A stretch of 64,000 nt of DNA from Stenocarpella maydis (lineage: Eukaryota; Ascomycota; Sordariomycetes; Diaporthales; Diaporthaceae), in assembly GCA_002270565.1 (NCBI GenBank), contig NQMI01000080.1, positions 124,001 through 188,000 on the forward strand, read 5' to 3'. The notes beneath the pieces are model-generated. The model was not told the DNA's origin. It did no database searches and saw only the letters and a list, made by a program, of their open reading frames with translations. Made by a program: the position numbers and the translations under genes. Positions 21,880 to 32,700 of the stretch are shown here, piece by piece. The first letter of the stretch is position 1. The number at the start of each line of letters is the position of its first letter.

Positions 21880-24800
21880 TCAAGACAAGTCCATACTATC
21901 CCATCCATCCAATGGTCCTAATGCACTGAACATGTCATCCCCTCCAGTCAGGTCGAGCCCACCCGCCGAGTCGGCCCCGGAGCCACCTAGGTTCAAGTCC
22001 CCACCGCTGCCTCCCAGGTCCAAAGACAAGCCCGCCGCCGCAGCGTCGAGGGCCATCGGGTCGTCCATCCCTAGCTGGCTCGCCGCCGCGTTGACGGCAG
22101 CAGCGTCGTCGACTAGCGCGTTGGCCATGGCCGCCGCCTCGGCGTCGTGAGGGAGCGCTGCCATGGCCGCGGCCGGCGCCATCTGCGCCTGAACCTTCTG
22201 GTACAGCCGGACCACCGTCTCGGCCATGGCCGGGTCTTTCTTCTGGATCTTCTTCCACTCTTCGGCCTCCCACTTGAGCGCCTCGCGCAGCGTCAGGCGG
22301 CGCTGCTGCGGGGCAGTTGCCAGGGCGTCGTTGGCGGTGCTGAAGACGTCAGGTGCGCATACCAGCGCGATGGCGACGTCGTAGGCTGTGCTCCCGTTGC
22401 CCGTCTCGGTCAGCTGTTTGAGCTCCTCGAGGATGGCACGGAGCAGCCTCCTGGCGCCCATCAGCTTGAGTCCCACCAGGATCTGCCGGTGCGCGTATGC
22501 CGTCGGCATGACTCCCGGGTTTAGCGACCACATTGTGAGGCTCTGGAACGTGTTCCTGATGCTCGCCGTGAGCCCGCCGCTGCCGCTGCTGGTCCACTGC
22601 TCCAACTCCTTGTCACCCGCGGCACCCGTGCGCCTGGAAAGCTCGACGTTGCCTTTCAGGACCTGCAACAGAGGCTCGACGTCCTGGCTTCTGGGGTTCT
22701 GCCTTTGGTACGTACGCAGCCCGTTCTCCAAGGGTTTGGCAACGATGTTCTTGACCGTTTTGAGCATGTCGGAGGACTCGGGCGACATCTTCTGGCTTGG
22801 TCTTATGATGAGCTGCAGAATCTTGACCGTGGCCCTGTTTTCTTCTGGCCGGTCAGTCCACAGGCAGTTGGCAAGATACATGATGCCCGTCACGAGGGAC
22901 GGCCCCAGGAAGGGCTCCACGAGATCTATATGCGGTCAGCGAAGGTACAGATCAATAGCGCACGGGAGGACCACTCACATTCAATGCCCGTCTTGAGGGC
23001 CTCGTCTGTTAGATTTCCGGTGCTGAAAGCCAAAACGATGTTATGGAACAGGGTTGGTATCAAGAGATAGAGATCCTGCGGGGGACAGGACGAGAGCAAA
23101 TCATCGGCAAGGCCCCCTCCGTCGGTGTCGAAGAGCCCATGGATCCAACCGTTGAGCTGGTTCTTCTCCTGGTCGTTGAGCTCGTCCAGTGGGCGGCTCA
23201 GTTGTCCATTGGCGAGAAGCTTGGCAACGAATGAGTCCGCCGAGCGGATTCCCAAGTCGGACGCGGAGAGGTTGTAGCGGTAGACGAACGCCAAAAGAAG
23301 CAGCAAGACAGACCCGAATTCCTCGTACACCGGTTGATACTCGCCCTGGTCATCCTCATATCTCCAGTTATCCAAAAGCTCACAGAGAGGACTCAGAATA
23401 GTCGTGGGTTTGTCGAATAGCAATAAAACATCCAAATTCAGTGGCTTCCCCACCAACTTGGAACACAGCGTCTTCAGCGACATGGTCTCTTTATTTGAAC
23501 AAAGTTTCCCGAGCATCTTGTGGAGTGCCACTTCATGTCAGCGTATCATGCACGGTGAGGCCACGGAGCCAAGAGGCGTCTGATTAGCCCGGGCGCAGAA
23601 ACTCACCTCTGTCAAGGCCTGGCAGCAGGCGCCGACATTTCCGTCCATGTTTTCAAGCTCAGTGACGAGCTTCTGTATGCGCTCCTGAAGTGGGTCCGCG
23701 AGGCACTCCTGCACCAGCTTGTCCTTGTTGTAACGCCCACCAGCGGGCAGAGTCTGATATGTATAGTCGCCGATGAGCTTGTCGATGCTTGTCTCGGGCA
23801 CGAGGCCATGCAGACAACAAGCTGTGACAAAATCTGAGCGAACGGATTCTGTAAAGGGGTTGCTGCTAAGGTTATTTTCGAACAGGGACGTCAGTGTCGG
23901 GAATGTGTTGGTGTCCACTCGACTCAGGGCATTGGTTATACACAGTTCGGAGTTGAAGGGGTACATTGGCTCCGACGTCGCGAAGGAAGCCAGAATGAGG
24001 GGGACTTTGTTGATCAGATACGATCTGATCAGATTCGCCGTCTTTTGGCCCTCGTTCTTGAAGATAGCGTTGGCAAGCACATCAAAGGATGCGAGAATGA
24101 GATCGATTGCGGTGAGTTGAATATCACCCTGCAGCCTAGTCAGCCAGTTAATCCGTAAGACCAGCGCGTACGCGCACGTGCCTACCTGATATCTGTTGTG
24201 TAAATAGTTATAAAATGATGCATCGTCAATTAAAGGCCTTCCTACGAGCTGCAGGGCATAGTCTCGGTCAGCCATCTCTGCGCCATGATAGCATCTTCTC
24301 TTTCTCCTTCTCTTTCTCTTTCTTGCCCCGACCATCAAGGGTGGGACATACCGCGGCGTTGAGATAGATGTATAGTCCTGCGCGGGACCTATCGACATGA
24401 AGGTCTGGTATCGAGAGGTTCTGCAGGCCCAAGGTCTCGTCAAGCAGCTCATTCATCTCGGCATTGGCAGCTTCCTTCTTCTTATCGATCGGATCGAAAC
24501 CAGCCAGAGTCTCGGTGCGGAACAACTCCAGGCGTGCTGCAATCTGGGAAGCAGTCTGCATTATTGACGGGATGAAGCTGGCGAGGCTTTGCGAGAGGGC
24601 CTTGCGCACACCTGACGGGCCAACATCAGCCAAGTTTGCACGAAGAGGACTGTTTATTGTAACAGGCTACGCAGGCAGGGAGACAACTGCAACAGGCCCG
24701 GGCGCGGCCGCACGACTCACCTTTCGCAAACGGTTTGCCCAAGGCCTGCAGCAAGACTGGATTCTCACAAACACCCAACAACAGCATGACAAATGCAGCC

Positions 24801-25450
24801 CTGGAGTTTTCCATGTCGTCTCGCCTCTGCTGCGATGCCTTGGTTGCAGCGCCGCCCATGATAACGGCGTCATCATCAGCCTGAAAGGCGGCGCTGGCGG
24901 CGGTGAAGAGGGTCATCCAGCGTGCCATGACGTCGCTGACATCAAGGGCATCACGGCTGTTCCTGATCGCCAGGCCCTGGGCGACGGCCTTGGTGAGGCG
25001 GTAGAAGATGATCTCCTCGGACGAGAAGCTGCTCTGCCATGGCGTGCCGTCGGCCTTGGCTGGGGCGGCGGGGTGCTTGTCGCCACCGCTGTCCGCCTCG
25101 GCGTGGCCCTCTTTCTGGTGCGGTTCGGTGGGCAGCAGGAGGTGGCATGTCGAGTAGCGGTACAGGGTGGCGAGGATGGCTGGGGTGTCGACCAGGCCGA
25201 GGTCCAGCAACGTCTGCATGTAGTGAGGCACGCGCGGATCGAGGGTGTATTTGTTCCACGGGGTGGGTCGGAGGACGAGGTCGGCGACGGGGAGGGGCGC
25301 CAGCGGGTGGCGGGCATGCAGCAAGGGCGCATACTCGGCAAACTTGTCAAAACCCAGTCGCTGGACCAGACAGCGCTGCATAAAGCGTTCCCATTCCTTG
25401 CGCGCGGTGGCGGCCTGGCCGTGGCGGGAGGCGGCGCCGGAGTCGCCCAT
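21880..25450 (-). CDS. MED5: Mediator of RNA polymerase II transcription subunit 5
   Basis: Tail-module subunit of Mediator (Nut1 in yeast), nuclear. Six exons, 24721-25450, 24352-24611, 24186-24275, 23607-24128, 22979-23516 and 21880-22925, join in frame to 1061 residues, typical for filamentous fungi. The start is MGDSGAASRHGQ at 25450, inside a longer open frame. Recognised stretches include WERFMQRCLVQRLGFDKFAE, the helical GDIQLTAIDLILASFDVLAN and LPAGGRYNKDKLVQECLADP in the middle, and WRYEDDQGEYQPVYEEFGSV later. It ends in an acidic Gly/Asp/Leu-rich tail (GGDDMFSALGPLDGWDSMDL) that could act as a protein-contact surface. The acceptor for exon 5 was chosen because the alternative site breaks the frame. 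Convergent with the dioxygenase, 292 bp apart. Confidence 0.9.
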
Positions 25451-27304
25451 GGTCGGTGGCGGTCTGCTCGTATGGTTATGCTGGCTAAGCCGGGCCCAAG
25501 AGCGCAAAGGGTCTTATGCTGGGGGCTCTGACGGCGTGAGGTACTGTATGAGGCGAGGCTTCATTCCCAGGAAGCAGGCGAGGGGTCGGACGGTTGGAAG
25601 TTGGAAGTTGGAAAGTTGGGTGACGGACGGGAAGACGCAGGGCTCGAGGCGAGGTGCGGCGCTCAGTTGGCGTGCGCTGTGCGCAGGACATGCATAAGAA
25701 TTTAAGAATATGAAGGCAGCACGTGTGGCACGCGGATCGAGGGTGCTTCTCGTGTGACCGAGGTGGTTTTGCCACAAGCTAAGGAATTGGGAATTGGGAA
25801 ATTGAGTTGGGAGCTTTTTCTGCATCGACGTAGGTCGTTGGTGGTGGTGGTGCCTGCGGCAGCGCATTGAGGGAGCTCTGGGTCGGGGTACCTCCCGTCA
25901 GTACGTACCGAAGTAGCTACCTGCCTAGGTCTCTGCTTACTACCTAGGTATAGGTAGGTACGGAGTACTTATTTGGCATATAGCCTACGCATCTATACGT
26001 ATAGATTGCGGTACCTGGGCACTACTGCTATATACATCATACTACCTAGTATACCTAGGTATATATATAGTATGGACCAAAAAGAATGTGTCCTGAGAGC
26101 CAACGCCATTCTCGGCACGATCCGAATGATTCTAGGGTGGTGCTGCTCCCGGGCAGACCCCAGCCAGCTACAGCTACTATGTATACCCTCCTACTATGTA
26201 TGGTAGGGACCAACAACAACTCTACCCCGGCAGCCCCGGTGAGGCGTTGAAAGCAGCGATTGCCTCCCCCCAAGGGCACATGATTCATCAATGCAACTTC
26301 GACTGCATCACACATCGAAGCAGACTGTTTCACTTGCACGACTTCTGCTTCATGGGCCTTTTCTTTTCTTTATCTCTTCTCGTTTTTTCCCTCCGTTATT
26401 TCTGTCGCCTCGGATTACTGTCATCGTCATCACTATTCTCTTCCCAAGCGTCATCATGAGAACCATATCGTTGCGCACAATTCCTCGTGCGAGGTCAGAA
26501 ATCACACCTCTCTGTCCCTGCTCCTGCTCTCCCAGCCAGCTCGCCAGGCACGGGCGCCGGCACGGGTACTAGCACCAGAGACGCAGGGCGAGCCTCACTT
26601 TGAAAGTGGCGGCCAAGTGATCTGCAGCACAGCTTGTCTGTCCCCATGCGAGCCATGCCGCCCTCCCCAAACAAGGGGCGCCTTGATCCCCAGTACGGAG
26701 TACATATGACATGCCAGCCTGCTTCTGTCATTATCTCATCGTAGCACCTAGGCACGTCGTAGCATGGGCGCGCCTCTGGGCCATGGCCTCGCGGCTAACC
26801 GCCTATTCCTCCGGCGGATAATCGCTGCGCAAAGCTTCGCTGCGCGACGATCAGATCAGGGCAGTTCGTAATGGTCTGACATCATCCTGCACGTCTCGCC
26901 TTGCAATTCTACTGCAGCTGCTGCTCGAGTCCCGACCCCCTGGTGTTGTGTTTCCTGACACTACTTAACTCTGCCTTGCTAGCGGTGCACATGCACACAG
27001 ATCAAGTGCCCGAGGATATGCTCAAACCGAAAAAAGAAAATCCGCCCCCCCCCCCACAACCCTTGGAGAACACCATGTCATTGCAGTGCAGATCCTGCCA
27101 TCTCCCACCACAGACAAGAATTCCAGACCACTCGTTATCAACTCAGGGCTTTGACTCCCACCCACAAAACGGCCTTCACCCGACGTCTTTCGGGCAGAGA
27201 ATCATCCAGCGGCGCCGTCTCCCCCGGGAGACTGTTGGACTGTGGCTCCGGGCTTCCTGAGCCGGGATTAGTGGTCTACTCAGGCGGATGTCTTATGATG
27301 CCTG
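25451..27304. other. Intergenic; TACCTAGGTA-rich promoter-side region
   Basis: No gene seen. The part nearest MED5 is its promoter. From about 25900 to 26075 the sequence is crowded with TACCTAGGTA palindromes and partial copies, then AT-rich. A pyrimidine-rich tract lies near 26345-26450. Short open frames to 27260 show no motif. Confidence 0.4.
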
Positions 27305-27580
27305 GTATATATTAAAGGTTTACTTAGGTAAATAATGTGCTATTTTCCCATCTACTTATATTATATATCATTTAATTTCAAAAAATATAAACCAAACAAC
27401 AACTTTAAATGAATTTATATAAAATTTATTTAATTTATTTATTATATTAAGTTTTATAAATCTTTTCAAATTACTTATAAAATTATTAATGATAACTTAG
27501 TAGTTATAATATATTAAAATAAAATACTAAATGGTAACGAATTTAAATTCTATAATGGATTCACTATTTAACTGTAAAAT
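27305..27580. repeat. AT-rich island
   Basis: About 275 bp that are overwhelmingly A and T inside otherwise GC-rich DNA, with abrupt edges. This is the composition left by RIP on a short repeat. No coding trace. It is followed to about 27740 by imperfect repeats of a TCTAGGCGTGTAAGGG-like unit. Confidence 0.6.
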
Positions 27581-27936
27581 CCATGACCCGACTACTGGTT
27601 AGGTCTGACATAATTATTTAGGCCTTCCCTTTATCCTCTAGCCCCCCTCCTTCTAGGCGTGTAAGGGTCTTCCTTTTGGCACTCTCTCTGGGTGTGTAAA
27701 GGGCCTTCCTCTAGGCGTATAGAGGGGCTAGGGCGTATCATGGAGCTTTGGGTGGTGTTGAGGGGTGAAGTCGTTTATTATAGGGTCTATTGTCCTCTGT
27801 AGGCCTTCCAAGCCAATGCATCCTAGATATAATCCGTCATCGATGGCCGAGCCGCGTGGTGCTGTTTGATCCCAAAGCGACTGCCATTCGGACCGGGGAT
27901 TGGGCATGGTTTCCCTATTGTGATTGTTTGGTCGGC

Positions 27937-28798
27937 CTACCGCCTCTCTCGCTTCACCCTGAAACTCGATTCTTGGGCCCGGGATTCCCCTTCCTCGATC
28001 TCAACTGGGGCACGGGGCCCCAGCATCCAATCTTGCATGGCCAGCCACTCACTCCAACTCGTCTCAGCGCCGACGATTTCCTTCTCGCTGACATTCTGCA
28101 AGGGTTTGAGGAACGGAACCATCTGCTCGCCATCCATATCGTAGTTGGCCTTGACCGTGAGCCAATTGTCACTCTTCGCAGCAAACAGGTAGTTGCGGCG
28201 CTCGGCTTCGTGTAGAGGTCCCACCCCAGCCACCCAATCATCTCCGAAGAAGCCGTGCAGAATGCCTGGAATGTCGAAGCCCGTGGCCACCAGCCGTCTA
28301 ACGTAGGGGGTCAGGGTTGCGTACGCCTGCTGCTGGGACTGGTTGGATCCCAAGTGCATGGGCATCTTGCCGGCCGCGTTGGCAGAAGACGAAGGCCCCG
28401 GTCTGGACATGCCCGGCAGCCCAGACGTCTGATGGAAGTCCTGGTGGTGTCCCGAAGGCGACCCTGAACCACTAGAAGAGTATATTGGGTATGGCTGTTT
28501 CTGGTAAGGTAGCTGGATGTTCAGGAAGGCCGAGACTGCCTGTACGGGGCCAGAGTGTTGCGCGTGGTCCAGGAAGTATCGCACGCATGACTGGAACGCC
28601 CCATGCCACTCGAAGATGTCGAACTGGGAGTTAACGAAAGGCTGTATCATGTGTCAGGCCACTGAAATAAAGTCCTCGACGCGCTGGATTCTGAGAGAAG
28701 GGGCGGGGTGTCGTGTTCAATGGCATGAAGCGGAATGGTAGATGATATACCTGGGGCTGCTGGGAGGATGAACCATCCATCCGACCTGAGAATGCCAT
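27937..28798 (-). CDS. Conserved fungal protein of unknown function ('ilp'-type)
   Basis: Exons 28751-28798 (MAFSGRMDGSSSQQPQ) and 27937-28641, joined across a 109-bp intron, give 250 residues. The region PFVNSQFDIFEWHGAFQSCV followed by RYFLDHAQHSGPVQAVSAFL reads like a conserved globular domain. After a Pro/Ser/Gly-rich linker comes a second block, LTPYVRRLVATGFDIPGILH then GFFGDDWVAGVGPLHEAERR. Similar fungal proteins are, as far as I recall, sometimes labelled 'ilp is an apoptosis inhibitor', a name with little functional meaning. The C-terminus is charged (EEGESRAQESSFRVKRERR). No signal peptide or membrane span. It stands alone between two AT islands. Confidence 0.7.
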
Positions 28799-29469
28799 CT
28801 TTCCAAGAAGGAAAAATGCATGAACAAATGTAGCACTGCTCTACTGGCTGACGCAATCGGCGTCTCACCGCAGCAAATTCTGGTTTTATGAGCGGCCTTG
28901 TGTGCCAGAGACTGTATATAACTGTATATAGTGCGTGCCACTCGTGTCAGCTGCTGAGCCCCCAAGGTTCCACTGCCAGGCAGTCCGGTGGTTCTGGGGA
29001 TGCGGGGATGCTGGGATAGTTACTCAAACAACAGACCCGGGCTCTGTCCAGGCCTACTTCCTCCCGTCTCCACTCTTGGTGCCCGGTCAAGGTGTGGTGA
29101 TTAATGGTTGGGCTGTGTCGGATGCGCGGTGTAGACGCGAGGGACCAGTGCGGACTGCAAGGCTTCTGTCAGAAGCCACAAAATCTAGGCTGCTGCTGCT
29201 ATGAGGCTCCAGCGTCATGTACAAGCACTGATCGCGCAAGTATGATGAGAAGGGAGGTTGCCGGTAGAAGCAAGAAAAGGTGTGCTTGTTTTATACATTG
29301 CACATGGGTTGGGGTTGTTTTGTGTACTGGTAGTATCCATGCTCAGCAAGGGGATGTGTATATAAGGTAAAAGTGAGGCCCTTAAGGTTGCATGAACTGC
29401 AGGTCGGAGGGGGATCCGCCACAAGGGCACAGGCATCTTGTCTCACCGGTACAAGCCCGCTTGGGGGCA
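28799..29469. other. Upstream region of the unknown fungal gene; nothing else seen
   Basis: Holds the promoter of the minus-strand gene ending at 28798, including CTGTATATA repeats at 28911-28931. Short open frames on both strands have no motif. Confidence 0.35.
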
Positions 29470-29725
29470 TTAATAAATAAACAGATAAAATACCTCTTAG
29501 ATAAAGAAATAAGCCCAAATATAACAATAAGAGCTAAAAAGTCTATAAGTAAATAAATAACTTAAAGTAAATAATAAAGGGAATAAATAAATAGATAAAT
29601 AAGTAAATAAATAAATAAAATATTTTTAAATAAATTTAATTTAGACTGTTTAATTTAAAACCAGTAGTTATAATAAATACAACATGTGTAATAAATTTAG
29701 CTTTAATTTTAAGTTCTTAAGTGGT
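29470..29725. repeat. Second AT-rich island
   Basis: Roughly 250 bp rich in AATAAATA-type words with sharp boundaries, similar in composition but not clearly in sequence to 27305-27580. Likely a RIP-affected repeat fragment. Confidence 0.55.
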
Positions 29726-32700
29726 AAGCCCCGTGGACCGTGCTAGTCAGCAATAGAGGTGCAGGTACAAACTACGAAGCTATCTCGTCTCGGTCGTGTG
29801 TGTGTGGGTGTGTATTGGACGGAGGCAGGGCAGGGTGCGGGCTGGGAGGACAAAAGTCTGGGGATCGTTGTTTGCAGGCTGGCGGGGTCCAATGGCTGGG
29901 GTGGCCGTTTGAAGAGGCGCAGGCAGGGTCTCCGGGAACATGCTGAGTCCAGATAGGCGAGAGGAAGCCATGGCCCAATGTGGGCCTGGCTGGACAAGGA
30001 TGAGGACTTGTGAGGCGGAGAGGTGGACAGCGATGGCGACGGTGGCGGCTTTCCGTCTATTTGTTTCCGGATCCTCGACGGAGGTCTCTACCAGCACTGT
30101 TCATATAACCCTCGCTTTAGGTGTGGTATAGCTCTCTAGCTGCGTATGCTAAGTGGAAGGATTAACTGTCGAGATAAAAAGAGGGGGGGTTATTAGCTAA
30201 TTGTGATAGGTGTAATTGATGATTTCGAATATGCGAATAGTGCTGGCTAGAGACCTCCGCTAGGCGGTGGGGATTCCAGATAGACGTCCTCTTGGGATGG
30301 CAGGGCGGGGACCATGGCCATCAGACGGTTGCAGTCGGGGCTGTCATGGTCAGCCGTGAGCGAGCCGACGGGTGAAGAGGGTCGAGGTCGCGAGAGGGAG
30401 AAAGGGGCTGTTGCAGATCCATACCTCGAGAGGAAGAACAAGGGCATTGCCTCTCTTCTCTGCCTCGGCCATGCGTTGAAGTTGGTTTGACTGTGGATCG
30501 CGAACTAGACCAGGTGAGGGCCAGAAGATGGTGGCAGAAGCTTGTCGGATCCGAACTGGCGTAGGGTCTACCTCTTGGCAATGTGCCCCCATGTACTTTG
30601 TACTCGTCTGTGCTGGAGGACCCAGACACGCGTACTCGCAGCACCCGGGTGCTCTGGCCGCCTGCACAACATGGCCGATACCATCTTGAGATTCGTGCTG
30701 CAGGCTGCCTAGGTAGCATCTGTACCGCCTTGAATGGCCCGAGACTCTGGTCGGCGTCTGGGGGAAGGCAAAAGGGCTGCTCTGCATCTAAGTACGGTAT
30801 CTACATCCCAAGACGCCATGCCCAGCGTCTCTGTCCAGACCAATTGACTGTGGGGGGGCATCGTGGTATCTCCTGGGATGCCGTTGCGGCGCGGTGCAAT
30901 GCCGGCGGCTTGTCCTGCTTGGCTCACGGTCAGTGTGCGCTCGCCAGCAGCCTCGGCTGCAGGGCGAACATCAGATCGGTCTGCCAGGACCTCCCGGGCA
31001 TGCATGGCCCTCTGCTGCTGCTGCATGGCAGGACTAGCAAGACTTGGCAAGACCAACAGGTGGTCGTCGTCGACGACGACGACGACGACGACATCACCGA
31101 CGACGAACCGCGGAACCACGGTACCGCAACCTCAACACAGCGCTAGCCACCTTAAGGTTCTGTCTGTCTGCTACGGTACCATCGCAACTCGACGGCTGTC
31201 ATTTGCTCCCATGCCTGCCATGGGAACCCTCGCCGCAACAAGTCACAACGGCCTCTGCGTACGGAGATGTCGCCGCTAGGCCCACGTATTCGCGTCCAAC
31301 GTACCACATAGGTGTAGTGCCAGTCCAGAGACCCTCACGGAGGGCCTCTCCTCCTCCCCTCTGCTACATACATACCACGGTACACGGGTGGTACTGCATG
31401 CGGTTCTTGCAGACAAGACGCCAAACCCTAGGCACAACACCGATGCTAGCAATCAATTAAACTTCGCCAGAAGCGCCCCGGGCACCAGATCCCGCCGTCA
31501 AGCCCTCAGCCATCAACCCTCTCAGCCAGCCACCTCCCGTCAGCCACGCCCTGCCCGCCCGCCCGTTCGCCCGTTCGCCCGCTCTGCCGCTCTGCCGCTC
31601 TGCCGATCTGCCAGTCCATTCCCTGCCGCCCACACCATCTCCTCCCGTGGCTCTCACGGCCCACGGATCACCACATCCCACCGCCTCTCACATGACCGCC
31701 TGGTAATGCTGCCTGCAGTGCCTGGCGCCCACCACCGTTGGGGGCTACCAGAGGGATTTCATCCTGCGCGCTGCGTCCGACCCGGTACATCGCTGACCAC
31801 TGGTCACTGTTCACCCCACCCATCAACATGGAACTGAGTTCCTGATGCTCAGGCTCCTGGTAGTTTCTATCCACCGCCGGATATTCGCCATGCCTTACCA
31901 TGCCCTGCCGTGGCTCTGCCGCGGAAACGTCGAGTCTGGTGCACGATACTCCATTCTGCTGTGAATCCCGGCCGCCGCCCTACAACGTGGGATCCCTACG
32001 AGGAAGCGCGCCTGTGCGACGCTCCGCAGCCGCCGCAGGGGCCAGTTCCAGCCCGTGATGTGAGCTTCTCGTTGTTTGGCTGTGATTCGCTTGGGCTCAG
32101 AGGTCGCTCCGGTAGAGTATCTGCACGTGTGCCCGGGGGTCTAGTGTCTTCTCGCGTCTTATCCTCAAGCCCTAGCCAACTTCGGCGCCCATCCTCTTGA
32201 ATTTGGCCCTGCATGTTTCCAGTTCGGCGGGTATGTGTAACGCCAAAGCATAACTAATGACTTCGAAGAGCCCAATGTCGGGCGACATCAGTTGCTCCCG
32301 GGGTACACAGGGGCCTGTCCATTGGACCAGATTTGCTGGTTCCAGAGAAAAAGCATGTTGCCTCGACTTTTTTCGGACCGCCAGACCGCACACTCTGTCC
32401 CCAACAGTGCGTCCGGCTGACGCCACTGGGGTACCATTAAGGCGATTTGCCCGGCCGTATGCCCTGGGGGAGAAGCAAGAAGGCCCAGCCCGAGTACAGG
32501 GCATGCCTTCGAGGTTGCACTGCATCTCACCTCACCTACGAGGGCTTGTCGAATCTGCATTTGGAGGAATGCTCGCCCATTCACGGATCTGCGAGAGGAC
32601 CTTAGACACCGCATGATACACTAGAAACCAAGGATGGCCGTATTTGAGGAATTAGCATCTCCAGCGTCTCCGTTGCGATGCCCTTGGGCCCGCTTTGGGG

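Noticed and set aside
30321..30787. Two overlapping minus-strand frames with some cysteines, considered as a secreted protein
   Set aside because: No signal peptide and no consistent splice solution; overlapping frames of similar length suggest chance.
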